64,000 nucleotides of DNA from Mycolicibacter heraklionensis (GTDB lineage Bacteria > Actinomycetota > Actinomycetes > Mycobacteriales > Mycobacteriaceae), in NCBI RefSeq assembly GCF_019645815.1, contig NZ_CP080997.1, positions 620,001-684,000 on the forward strand, given 5' to 3'. Position numbers and translations under genes: made by a program. Below the pieces are notes generated by a model, which did no database searches, had not been told where the DNA came from, and saw only the letters and a program-made list of their open reading frames with translations. Shown here one piece after another: positions 16,462 through 26,428 of this stretch; position 1 is the stretch's first letter; the number at the start of each line of letters is the position of its first letter.

Positions 16462-18660
16462 CTAGCTTGCCGGAGTCACCACGACGCTGACGGTGCTCGC
16501 GCCGCTGTCTGATGCGATGACCAGCACCGGCGCGCCAGGGGCCGAGACCACATGCCCGCCGGTGACCGTGACTTGATAGCCGTCCGGGTACTGGATGGGC
16601 GGCACCGAGATCTCGGTCTGGGAGCCGGCGGCGAAGTGGCCTGTGCCGCCGGCCATCTCGGTGGAGTAGCTCAGCTGGAAAGTGCCGGAGTCGAACGACC
16701 AGGAGGTCGGGGTGCCGGCAACGGCCTGCGCGTACGGCGCCGACGTCGCTTCCAGCCTGGACCAATCGACATTGTCGCCGACGGGCGGCTTGCTGGGGTC
16801 GAAGACCAGCGCATTGCCCGGGGCGGTGCCGGTGATGGCGGGAACCCCGTTGTAGGCCCATTGCGACCAGCCCCACATGCGCTGGTCCGCAGCGTTCATC
16901 ACCATGACGGCTTCCGCGGCGCCGTTTCCGGATCCGAACTCCGAGATGAGCCCCGGCACGTCGTACCTGCTCGTGTATGCCTCGCCGTTCGCGGCCAGTA
17001 GCTCGATGTACCCCGGGCACAGTGGTGAGAAGGCCGCGCTGATGCTGGTCAACATGCAGTAGTCGTGGAATGCGAAGACGCCGTGCGGGTCGTCCACCGC
17101 ACCCAGCTGGGTCGGCACTGCCTCGTTGAACAGGGTGTTCGGCTCGTAGATCATCGGTGTGGTGGGGTCGACGGACCGGATCGCCGCGCTCACCTGGTTG
17201 TAGAACGGGGTCAGCTGCTGAGCTTCGTAGAAGGAATTGCCGAATATCGTTGACAGCCAAGTCGAGCCGGCCCAGGGCTCGTTGATGATCTCGTAGCCGG
17301 CGATGTTGGGGTCGTCTTTGAAGTAGTCCGCAACGGCTTGGGTCATCCGCGCGTAGTGATTCAAAAGGCCCACGCCGTCGGGCCCTTTGGCGTTGGACCA
17401 CAACATGTCCCAGGCGTGGTTCTGTGCGGGGTTGAGTGCGTAGTTGAGTCCGAAGCCGATGTCGGGGTTGGGCAGCCCACCGGTTTGGGTGGCCCACTCC
17501 GGTGCGCCTTCGCCGCCGAAGACGGGGCTGAAGTCGTCCTGGTGGAAGTCGATGATGCTGACGATGCCGTGGTTGGCCAAGATCTGCACGGTCTGGTTGA
17601 TCGAGGCGAGGTAGTTGTAGTCGATGACGCCGGGCTGTGGTTCCACGCCCGCCCAGATGACGCCCAGCCGTACCGAGTTGAAGCCGTTGGCGGCCAGGAA
17701 CGCCGCGTCGTCGTCGCTGAACCCGCCAGCGGACGGCTCATAGGGCGGGATCTTGTAGACCTCGTTGAACCCGTGCAGCACGAGAACCCGACCGTCGGCG
17801 TCGGTGATCCAGGTGCCGGCGGTGGTGATCCCGGCGACGGCTGCCGGGGCACCGTCGAGGGTGCCGTAGTGGCCGTGGTCGCCGTGGGCGCCGAGCAGCG
17901 TGCTGGCGTTGCCGCCGGCGCCGCCGAGGGCGGGGAGGTCGCCGGGGCCGGTGTAGGTGCCGGCACCGGCGTCGCCGCCGGTGCCGCCGTTGCCCATCAG
18001 CCAGCCGCCGTTGCCGCCGTCTCCGCCGTTGCCGCCGAGGCCGCCGTCTGCTCCGTTGCCACCGGTGCCGCCGTTGCCGAACATGCCGGCGTTGCCGCCG
18101 GCTCCGCCTATGCCGCCGGATTCGGTGCTATTCCAGCCGTTTCCGCCGTCGCCGAACAGCCAGCCGCCGTCGGTGCCGTCGTGGTGTTCGGCGGTGCCGT
18201 CGATGCCGTCGCCGATCAGGGGCCTACCGGTCAGGTCCTGGAAGGGTTGGTTGATGAGGGAGTTGATTTGTTGGCCGAGGTCGCTGTGGATCCAGGCTTC
18301 GATGCCGGTGTGGAGGGGGGTGTAGACGTACTGCAGCAGCCAGGTGTTGGGGTCGGCGGCGGCGGGGCCGGGGGCGGTCAAACCGCCCAGTTCGGTCAGG
18401 ACGGTGTCCCAGTGCGCCGGGGCCAGGAAGGTGTCCCACGCCGAGGGTGAGAGCACCGCGTCCCAGTCGAGGGTGTTGGTGGTGGTGTCGAGGAAGGGTG
18501 CGAAGGCTGCGTCGAGCGCGTCATCGAAATCGGCCTGGGCCCCCGGAGCGGCAGCCAGCGGCGCCACCCCGAACGCCAGAAACGCGCCCGCGGTCGCGGT
18601 AAACCCGACGATCTGGCTGCTGATGTGGCGCTTTGTGGCGGAGTTGTTGCGGCGCATCAT
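16462..18660 (-). CDS. Secreted PGRS protein with endoglycoceramidase-like GH5 domain (copy D)
   Basis: This 732-aa protein is the promoter-proximal gene of the D-C-LysR-B-A run. It has the same architecture, with the most divergent catalytic core. The acid/base Glu is in YEIINEPWAG and the nucleophile in GLISEFGSGNG. The active-site segment reads DFHQDDFSPVFGGEG instead of DMHQDLY, and the region around CMLTSISAAFSPLCPG replaces the FGCSLWE segment of the others. Both catalytic glutamates are kept, so a changed substrate is more likely than loss of activity. Two adjacent ATG codons (18660 and 18657) could start it. Confidence 0.87.
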   Translation of the reverse strand: MMRRNNSATKRHISSQIVGFTATAGAFLAFGVAPLAAAPGAQADFDDALDAAFAPFLDTTTNTLDWDAVLSPSAWDTFLAPAHWDTVLTELGGLTAPGPAAADPNTWLLQYVYTPLHTGIEAWIHSDLGQQINSLINQPFQDLTGRPLIGDGIDGTAEHHDGTDGGWLFGDGGNGWNSTESGGIGGAGGNAGMFGNGGTGGNGADGGLGGNGGDGGNGGWLMGNGGTGGDAGAGTYTGPGDLPALGGAGGNASTLLGAHGDHGHYGTLDGAPAAVAGITTAGTWITDADGRVLVLHGFNEVYKIPPYEPSAGGFSDDDAAFLAANGFNSVRLGVIWAGVEPQPGVIDYNYLASINQTVQILANHGIVSIIDFHQDDFSPVFGGEGAPEWATQTGGLPNPDIGFGLNYALNPAQNHAWDMLWSNAKGPDGVGLLNHYARMTQAVADYFKDDPNIAGYEIINEPWAGSTWLSTIFGNSFYEAQQLTPFYNQVSAAIRSVDPTTPMIYEPNTLFNEAVPTQLGAVDDPHGVFAFHDYCMLTSISAAFSPLCPGYIELLAANGEAYTSRYDVPGLISEFGSGNGAAEAVMVMNAADQRMWGWSQWAYNGVPAITGTAPGNALVFDPSKPPVGDNVDWSRLEATSAPYAQAVAGTPTSWSFDSGTFQLSYSTEMAGGTGHFAAGSQTEISVPPIQYPDGYQVTVTGGHVVSAPGAPVLVIASDSGASTVSVVVTPAS

Positions 18661-18820
18661 CCTGCTGTTTCATCTCCAAGTCGCGGCAAACCTGTGTAAA
18701 ACATGTACGCAAGCAGAAATCTAACCCCGCCTACTTGCGCGTAACATAAGAATCAATAAAACCGGCCGGACGTTGCGGCCAGGTGCTGTGAACCTCGAGG
18801 CCGCGTTAGGCTGACCCGAC
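18661..18820 (-). promoter_or_regulatory. AT-richer divergent promoter region upstream of the GH5-PGRS run
   Basis: This 160-bp gap separates divergent genes and is visibly AT-richer than its surroundings, especially 18690-18770. It is the only long upstream region for copy D, so it should hold the promoter of the glycosidase run and that of the plus-strand membrane gene. I see no -35/-10 pair or palindrome clear enough to name. Confidence 0.4.
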
Positions 18821-19360
18821 ATGTCTGAACCCCAGCCGCAACCCGCACCGCTGTTCTTCGAGCACGGTGCCAGCTGGTATTGGGTGCTGTTCGGCCCGAT
18901 CTCGGCGGGACTGCTGGTGCTGATTCAGAACTCCGGTGGCTACGGCTTTCAACCCCTGGTTCCCGGCGTGTTGTTGGTGCTGGTCTCGGCGATGCTCGCC
19001 ATCCAGGTGAAGGCGGCGCGTATCCACACCTCCGTCGAGCTCACGCCAGTCACTCTGCGGCAGGGCACCGAAACCATCCGGGTCGCCGACATTCAGGCGA
19101 TCTATCCCGAGGCTGAGCGTCCCACCGGCTGGGGCAAGCAGCAACCGCAGAAGTGGCAGGAATCCCGGGCGCTGGGCGAGCTGAGCGGGGTGCCCCGACG
19201 CCGGGTGGGCATCGGTCTCAGGCTGTCCGGGCGGCGCACGGTGCAGGCCTGGGCGCGTGACCATCGCAGGCTTCGTGCCGCGCTCAGCGAGCTGATTCCA
19301 GAGACGGTCGCACCCGGCGGTCCAGCCGAAACCGACGTCGAGGACGGATCGTCCTGGTGA
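18821..19360 (+). CDS. DUF3093-like membrane protein
   Basis: This 179-aa protein has two adjacent hydrophobic segments near residues 20-65 (WYWVLFGPISAGLLVLIQ and PLVPGVLLVLVSAMLAIQV). A soluble domain follows with ELTPVTLRQGTETIRVADIQAIYPE and a basic RLSGRRTVQAWARDHRRLRAAL tail. This is the DUF3093 arrangement. Length and order recall the transmembrane genes that follow hemB in M. tuberculosis (Rv0513/Rv0514), which would make the glycosidase cluster an insertion after hemB. The function is unknown. Its stop overlaps the start of the next gene (GTGA). Confidence 0.7.
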   Translation: MSEPQPQPAPLFFEHGASWYWVLFGPISAGLLVLIQNSGGYGFQPLVPGVLLVLVSAMLAIQVKAARIHTSVELTPVTLRQGTETIRVADIQAIYPEAERPTGWGKQQPQKWQESRALGELSGVPRRRVGIGLRLSGRRTVQAWARDHRRLRAALSELIPETVAPGGPAETDVEDGSSW

Positions 19361-19643
19361 GGACCGCCCCGGTTCTCCGTGCTCTTGTCGAGCTGGCCTT
19401 AGCTGCCGCCGCGGCGGCGGGCTGCGCGATGAGCTGGTTGCAGGTGCGTTATTTGGTATTGGTCGCGCCGGTCATCGACAGCGAACCGGCCACCACCTCG
19501 GTGACCTACCAGCCACGGATGCTGCTGCTGGCATGGGCGTTGGCCACGGCCGCAGGGGTGCTGGCGGTGGTGGGCACCGCGCGTCTGCGTCGGGCCCGCC
19601 GCGCCCCAGCGGTGGGATACCCCACGGGGGTATCATCGACGGG

Positions 19644-19647
<4 letters not shown>
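19357..19647 (+). CDS. Small two-helix membrane protein
   Basis: This 96-aa protein starts at GTG 19357, overlapping the preceding stop. It has two hydrophobic helices (LVELALAAAAAAGCAMSWL and MLLLAWALATAAGVLAVVG) flanking an extracytoplasmic loop with TTSVTYQPR. Its 3' end contains the CsoR-like palindrome, and its stop (TGA 19645-19647) overlaps the GTG start of the copper-type ATPase. It is therefore in the same transcription unit. I recognise no family. Confidence 0.7.
19616..19634 (+). promoter_or_regulatory. CsoR-like operator
   Basis: GATACCCCACGGGGGTATC is a perfect 8-3-8 inverted repeat of the ATACCC/GGGTAT type bound by Cu(I)-responsive CsoR-family repressors. It lies 10 bp before the GTG start of a Cu(I)-type ATPase, inside the end of the preceding gene. 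No csoR gene is in this window, so the regulator would have to act in trans. Confidence 0.7.
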
Positions 19648-21755
<2,108 letters not shown>

Positions 21756-21779
21756 CGTCCGGAGAAGTCGGACACCGGT

Positions 21780-21839
21780 GCCGAATGTGCGTTCTGCGCG
21801 GGGCTTTTCGCGTGATGCCACCCAAAACGCACACTCGGC
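21780..21839 (+). repeat. Hairpin element between convergent genes (family 1)
   Basis: Arms GCCGAATGTGCGTT (21780-21793) and AACGCACACTCGGC (21826-21839) pair with one mismatch. The GCCGAGTGTGCG core recurs in the hairpin at 61583-61655, so this is a small repeat family. It sits between the convergent ATPase and esterase genes and may also act as a bidirectional terminator. Confidence 0.75.
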
Positions 21840-21860
21840 GGTGGCGGGCGTCTTCTTAGA

Positions 21861-22682
21861 TCACGAATCCAGCCAAGCCAACTCCGCCGGAAGCTGCTCC
21901 TGCCAATAGGACACGTCGTGACCGCCCGGGGAGAACCCGCCTGCCGGCGGCGGATTCAGTTGGCCGATGAAACTCTTGGTCGCGTAGGCGAAGCTGTCTC
22001 CGGTCCCGCAGTCGACCCGCAACGGGATCCGGGCCAGCCGCGGCACCAGGTTGAAAACCGAGTTCGTCCGCCAGTCGTCGACGCTGTCGAATGCCCCGGC
22101 GGGCGCGCCGAAATAGGTCATGTAGATCGCCGGGCTGATGGCACAGATCCCCGCGGTGCGCGCCGGACCCAGCTGGCTGCCCAGCAGCAGCGCGCCGTAG
22201 GCGCCCATCGACCAGCCCATGAACCCGACTCGGGTGGTGTCGAGGCCCTTCTCCGCCAGCATCGGGATCAGCTCCCCCAGCACCATCGCACCGGAGTCCT
22301 CACCGGAGCTGTGCCGGCGCCAGTAGGTGTTGCCGCCGTCGACGGCCACCACCGCGAACGGCGGCCGGCCCGAAGCGGTCAGCTTCGCCAGCTCTTCTTC
22401 CACGCCCAGATCCATCACCCAGGCCGCGTCGCCGTCCTTGCAGTGCAACGCGATCACCGGCCGCAGCGGAGCGGTCTGCCCGGGCGGCCGCGCGATGATC
22501 CAGTTGGTCTCCACCCCGCCGCGGGCCGCCGACACGAACGAGCCGGATTCCCGGGTCGGATAGGTACTGCCGGTCGCCCGCGACTCGGCCGGGTACCGCC
22601 CCACACCCACGCCGAATAGGCCTACAGCCCCCGCGGCACCGACCCCGAGGCGCAAAGCAGCCCGGCGGGTCAAATCTGCCAT
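21861..22682 (-). CDS. Secreted alpha/beta-hydrolase (esterase/Ag85-like)
   Basis: The N-terminus MADLTRRAALRLGVGAAGAVG carries a twin-arginine-type signal (TRRAALRLG). The nucleophile elbow GFMGWSMGAYGALLLG has the GxSxG serine. Later, the GTGDSF region supplies a candidate acid and FSPGGHDVSYW the histidine. This resembles esterase-D/antigen-85-fold proteins such as the Rv0519c group. ATG 22682 gives 273 aa; ATGs at 22691 and beyond would only lengthen the N-region. The substrate is unknown; envelope lipid or ester turnover is plausible from the fold and export. Confidence 0.8.
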   Translation of the reverse strand: MADLTRRAALRLGVGAAGAVGLFGVGVGRYPAESRATGSTYPTRESGSFVSAARGGVETNWIIARPPGQTAPLRPVIALHCKDGDAAWVMDLGVEEELAKLTASGRPPFAVVAVDGGNTYWRRHSSGEDSGAMVLGELIPMLAEKGLDTTRVGFMGWSMGAYGALLLGSQLGPARTAGICAISPAIYMTYFGAPAGAFDSVDDWRTNSVFNLVPRLARIPLRVDCGTGDSFAYATKSFIGQLNPPPAGGFSPGGHDVSYWQEQLPAELAWLDS

Positions 22683-22738
22683 GTACAGCATCATCGCGTG
22701 GCGCATGCTCGGTTCGGCCCGCCGCGACGCGGTATTGA

Positions 22739-23728
22739 TCAGGTTGATGCCGGTTCGTTAGGAACGTCGGGAAGCGGTGGGCGGCCGAACTGCCGGCGAA
22801 ACGCGTCCACGGTATAACTCACGACGGTTGCCTCGCGTGGGGCACGCACCGTCGCCGAGCGGGGGATCCGCACCATGGGTCCGAGCTGGCCGGCGTAGTG
22901 GTCCGGTTTGCCGATCTTGAGCAGCCCGTCGCCGGCGCCGGCCGAGTCGGGAGCGATCTCCACCTCGCCTTCGGTGACGACGTAGATCAGGTCCTCGACG
23001 GTGCCCTGCTCCAGCAGCACCGAGCCGGGACCCAACAGGACCGGCGCCTGCTGCGGGCGCGCCGGGGCGGCGGTCGGCGACAGCTGGATGACGATGTCGG
23101 CCAGCGGGACGATCCGGGTGTCGTGGGTCGCCACCACCACGACGCGATCGCCCGCCGCCAGCACCCGCAGCAGCTGCACCACTTCGCCGGCCCGCACGTA
23201 GTCCAGTTGCGCGGTGGGTTCGTCGGCCAGGATCAGCGGCGGATCTAGGGACAGGGCGCGCGCCACCGCCACCCGCTGCTGCTGGCCGCCGCTGAGCTGC
23301 CCGGGCCGGTGGTGAGTCCGGTCGGCCAGACCGACCCGCGACAGCAGATCCCGGGCACGTTCTTGGGCGGACCACTGGGTCCACCCGGCCGCCCACATCG
23401 GCACCATCACGTTCTCCAGCGCGGTCAGGCTCGGCACCAGATTGAACGCCTGGAAGACGATGCCGACGGTGCGCCGCCGGTAGGACGTGATGTCGCGCCG
23501 GCTCAGTGCGGTCACGTCGGTGGCGCCGAACTGGATCTGACCGCTCGTGGGACTCAAGATGCCGCCCAGGCACGACAGCAGCGTGGTCTTGCCGCAGCCG
23601 CTGGGACCGAGCACCACCACCAGTGAGCCGGCCGGAACGTCCAGGCTCAGGCCGTGGATGGGACGGATCGGTTCCCCGCCGCCGGTGGCGTATTCGATGA
23701 CCAGATCACGGATCCGCAGGTCCCCCAT
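22739..23728 (-). CDS. ABC transporter ATP-binding protein with C-terminal cyclic-nucleotide-binding-like domain
   Basis: Residues 1-230 form an ATPase: Walker [12 protein letters not shown]-loop [12 protein letters not shown], signature [15 protein letters not shown], Walker [13 protein letters not shown], and switch His in VVATHD. Residues ~235-329 resemble a CNMP-like domain ([26 protein letters not shown]). This 329-aa layout and the adjacent FtsX-type permease match Rv0073/Rv0072 of M. tuberculosis, annotated there as glutamine transport. The MacB/LolD-like sequence argues against a simple amino-acid importer. The permease start lies upstream, with a 3-bp gap. Confidence 0.88.
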   Translation of the reverse strand: MGDLRIRDLVIEYATGGGEPIRPIHGLSLDVPAGSLVVVLGPSGCGKTTLLSCLGGILSPTSGQIQFGATDVTALSRRDITSYRRRTVGIVFQAFNLVPSLTALENVMVPMWAAGWTQWSAQERARDLLSRVGLADRTHHRPGQLSGGQQQRVAVARALSLDPPLILADEPTAQLDYVRAGEVVQLLRVLAAGDRVVVVATHDTRIVPLADIVIQLSPTAAPARPQQAPVLLGPGSVLLEQGTVEDLIYVVTEGEVEIAPDSAGAGDGLLKIGKPDHYAGQLGPMVRIPRSATVRAPREATVVSYTVDAFRRQFGRPPLPDVPNEPAST

Positions 23729-23731
23729 GAG

Positions 23732-24781
23732 TTACGGACCCCCGAACGCCAGCACCGGGTCTACGGCCACCGCGTGCCGCAGTCCCGCCAGGCTGGCCAG
23801 CAGACCGATTCCCACCGCGGTCAGGACCAGCAGGGCGAACGACGACCCGGTCACCGCCACCAGCATCGGAAACAGCGGCCCGATCGACACCGCCAGGACG
23901 CCGCCGAGCACTGCCGCGGCCACCGCGACGACCACCGCCTGCAGCGCCAACCCGGCCAGCACCATCCACGTGGTGACGCCCAGCGCCTTGAACACCGCGA
24001 AGTCGCGGGTGCGTTCCAGCGCCGACAGGTAGATCAGGGAGCCCACGATCAGTGCGGCGACGCCCCACAGCAGCACCGACATGTACGACAGGGCCATCTG
24101 TGCACCCGCCAGCGGGCGAACCATGTCGTCGACGGCGGCGGCCCGGTCCACCACCCGGTAGCCCTCCGGGACGTGCGCGGGCGTGCCCCGAATGCCGATC
24201 GCGGAGGCCACCGGCTGGCCGGAATACATCAGTCGTTGCGCGCCCGCCACGGTCAGGAAACCATTGGGCTGGCCGGCCAGCGTGGTGGACTTCTCCACCA
24301 GGCCGACGATCCGCAGCTTGTCCGCGCCCAGTTCGATCTCGTCGCCGACGGAGCGCTTGAGCGTCGTCGACATCGCGATCTCATTGGGTTCGGTCGGAGC
24401 TCGGCCGGCAGTGAGCGGCGGCATCGCGGCCTTGGGCACACCGTAGATATTCACGTTCAGCGGCGAGCGGCCGTCCTGCAGGATCGTGTTGCCGTAGACC
24501 ACCGGCAACGCCGCCTGCACGCCGGAAACTCGGGCGACGTCGCCGGCTTCGGCCTGCGGGAACCGCGACGAGCCCATGAACGGGCCCACCGCAGCCGTCT
24601 GGATCAGATAGCCGTCGATGCCCAGTGAATCGACCACATTCTCCGCCTCGACCCGGAACCCGTGGGTCAACCCGGCCAGCACCAGAGTCAGGGCGAACAC
24701 CATCGCGGTGCCCACCGCGGCGACAATGAACCGGCGCAGTCGCCACTGCAGATCACGAAACGCGGTGATTAACATCCGCAC
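23732..24781 (-). CDS. FtsX/MacB-type ABC transporter permease
   Basis: This 349-aa protein has an N-terminal helix (RRFIVAAVGTAMVFALTLVLAGL) and a large extracytoplasmic domain (~45-235) with the MacB-PCD pattern. Three C-terminal helices follow (YMSVLLWGVAALIVGSLIYLS; MVLAGLALQAVVVAVAAAVL; LLVLTAVGIGLLASLAGL). The motif ERTRDFAVFKALGVTTWMV is the FtsX coupling region. It is the upstream partner of the ATP-binding protein. Family members usually extract or move envelope substrates by mechanotransmission rather than importing solutes. The cargo is unknown. Confidence 0.88.
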   Translation of the reverse strand: MRMLITAFRDLQWRLRRFIVAAVGTAMVFALTLVLAGLTHGFRVEAENVVDSLGIDGYLIQTAAVGPFMGSSRFPQAEAGDVARVSGVQAALPVVYGNTILQDGRSPLNVNIYGVPKAAMPPLTAGRAPTEPNEIAMSTTLKRSVGDEIELGADKLRIVGLVEKSTTLAGQPNGFLTVAGAQRLMYSGQPVASAIGIRGTPAHVPEGYRVVDRAAAVDDMVRPLAGAQMALSYMSVLLWGVAALIVGSLIYLSALERTRDFAVFKALGVTTWMVLAGLALQAVVVAVAAAVLGGVLAVSIGPLFPMLVAVTGSSFALLVLTAVGIGLLASLAGLRHAVAVDPVLAFGGP

Positions 24782-24870
24782 GCGCGCATGTTATCGCAGC
24801 GTGCGGCTGTGATCGCCGTCTCGGTGCGCGGCCGGAACGGCCTCCGCAAATCCGGAATGCCCGGTCAACC

Positions 24871-24881
24871 GCTAGCTTTTG
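24871..24881 (+). promoter_or_regulatory. Shared GCTAGCTTTTG motif upstream of a PPE gene
   Basis: GCTAGCTTTTG, preceded by GGTCAACC, lies 51 bp before the PPE start. The same 11 bp, preceded by GGTTAACTT, occurs at 57724-57734 before a WXG-type gene. A shared promoter element for type VII substrates is possible. Confidence 0.4.
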
Positions 24882-24932
24882 GGTTACAAATACACACACG
24901 CCGCTTTCATGAGCCCGGGGAGGGGGTCAGTG

Positions 24933-26306
24933 ATGAATTACGCTGCCCTGCCACCGGAGATCAACTCGCTGCGGATCTACACCGGGCCGGGCTCCGCGCC
25001 AATGCGCGCCGCTGCCGCCGCCTGGGGCGGACTCTCCGCCGAACTGCACTCGGCGGTCGCGTCGTACGAATCGGTGATCGCTGAGCTGACCGCCCAGGCC
25101 TGGCTGGGGCCGGCGTCGGAATCGCTGACCCGGGCCGCCGCGCTCTACGTGGCCTGGATGACCGCCACGGCGGCGCAGATCGACCAGACGACCGCCCAGG
25201 CGAACGCGGCGGCGGCGGCCTACGAGGCGGCGCACAGCGCGACCGTGCCGCCGTCGGTGGTGGCGGCCAACCGAGCTCAGTTGCTGCTGCTGATCGCCAC
25301 CAATGTCTTGGGCACCAACACCGCCGCGATCGCCGCCAACGAGGCCGAATACAGCGAGATGTGGGCTCAGGATGCCGCCGCCATGTACGCCTACGCCGCG
25401 GCGTCGGCGGCCGCCACCGGGCTCACACCGTTCCAGAATCCGCCGCAGACCAGCAATCCCGCCGGGCCGGCCAGCCAGGCCGCCTCGGTCGGGACCGCCG
25501 AGGCCACCTCGTCGTCGTCGGACGTCCAGTCCCTGCTCGGCCAGCTGGCGTCGGGGATCTCCGGGTCGCCGAACAACTCGCTGCTGCAGACCGCGGCCGC
25601 AACGCTGCCCGGGATAGCGCAGGGACCCGAGGACCTGCTCACCTGGCCGAGTCTTTCGGACCTGTTGGGCGTGAGCGCGGTGTCGGCGGTGGGGCTGATC
25701 ATGTCTGCCGGCGCCTGGGCGGCCGGAGACGCCAGTACCCGAGAGATCCTCTACGAGCAGGACCAGCTGCGGATGGTGGAGTACGAGATCCTGCGCAACA
25801 TCGATCTGTTCTCCCCGTTGACCCCGTCGCGGCCGATGGTGCCCGGTGTCTCATCGATGTCGGCGGCGATGGGCGAGGCGATCACCTCCGGGAACCTGTC
25901 GGTGCCGATCAACTGGGCGGCCAACGCCCCGGAGATCCGGAGCCTGTCCTACACCAAGCCGTTGGCCGGCCCAAGCCTCGGCGGTGCCCCGGCGGCATCG
26001 CTCAGCGGTGCCGGCACCGCGTTCAGCCAGATGGCGCTGGCGGGCATGGGGGGCAGCGCCCTGGCCGGGTCGGTCAGCCGCGGCCGTGGCGGCGCCGACG
26101 CGGAATCGCCGGCGCGGGTTCAGACGCCGCAGCGCGCGGCGGGCGACTCCACGGCTGACTCGCAGCCCGGTGACACCGAGGGCACCCCCGGCCCCTCGAT
26201 GATGGGCATCGCCGCGGAGATCCGCGAATTCGCCGAGCTACGCGACCGCGGGCTGATCACTAACGACGAGTACAACGAACAGAAGATGCGCCTGTTAGGC
26301 CGTTAA
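24933..26306 (+). CDS. PPE family protein (SVP-type) with C-terminal SHOCT domain
   Basis: The PPE domain occupies residues ~1-165: MNYAALPPEINSLRIYTGPG, then AQAWLGPASESL (the WxG turn) and NEAEYSEMWAQDAAAMYAYA. A linker and the GNLSVPINWAANAPE SVP motif (~320) follow. The last ~30 residues, IREFAELRDRGLITNDEYN, match a SHOCT short C-terminal domain. PPE proteins are exported by ESX systems, usually with a PE partner. No PE gene is adjacent here. ATG 24933 follows a GGGGAGGGGG purine tract and is preferred over upstream in-frame codons. The length is 457 aa. Confidence 0.9.
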   Translation: MNYAALPPEINSLRIYTGPGSAPMRAAAAAWGGLSAELHSAVASYESVIAELTAQAWLGPASESLTRAAALYVAWMTATAAQIDQTTAQANAAAAAYEAAHSATVPPSVVAANRAQLLLLIATNVLGTNTAAIAANEAEYSEMWAQDAAAMYAYAAASAAATGLTPFQNPPQTSNPAGPASQAASVGTAEATSSSSDVQSLLGQLASGISGSPNNSLLQTAAATLPGIAQGPEDLLTWPSLSDLLGVSAVSAVGLIMSAGAWAAGDASTREILYEQDQLRMVEYEILRNIDLFSPLTPSRPMVPGVSSMSAAMGEAITSGNLSVPINWAANAPEIRSLSYTKPLAGPSLGGAPAASLSGAGTAFSQMALAGMGGSALAGSVSRGRGGADAESPARVQTPQRAAGDSTADSQPGDTEGTPGPSMMGIAAEIREFAELRDRGLITNDEYNEQKMRLLGR

Positions 26307-26350
26307 ACGAATTCCGCACTTACGGCAGTTTTTCCGTTCAAATACCGCCC

Positions 26351-26379
26351 TTGTGGCTCCAAGTCTCGGTGGCTAAGCT
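26351..26379 (+). promoter_or_regulatory. Candidate promoter for the PGRS-only gene
   Basis: TTGTGG (26351-26356) and TAAGCT (26374-26379) are separated by exactly 17 bp and lie 49 bp upstream of the ATG of the PGRS gene. This fits a sigma-A-type promoter with a moderate -10. Confidence 0.4.
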
Positions 26380-26428
26380 CCGCCCACTCAGTAGTTGCTC
26401 AGGGGTGAGTCAGTCGGAGGGGCGGGAA

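Noticed and set aside
21760..21860. Classical intrinsic terminator after the copper ATPase
   Set aside because: A strong stem exists but no T-run follows, and the core sequence recurs elsewhere. It is recorded as a repeat element instead.
22739..24781. Glutamine ABC importer, as the M. tuberculosis homologues are annotated
   Set aside because: The permease is FtsX/MacB type with a large extracytoplasmic domain and no solute-binding protein is nearby, so the amino-acid import label is not supported by the sequence.
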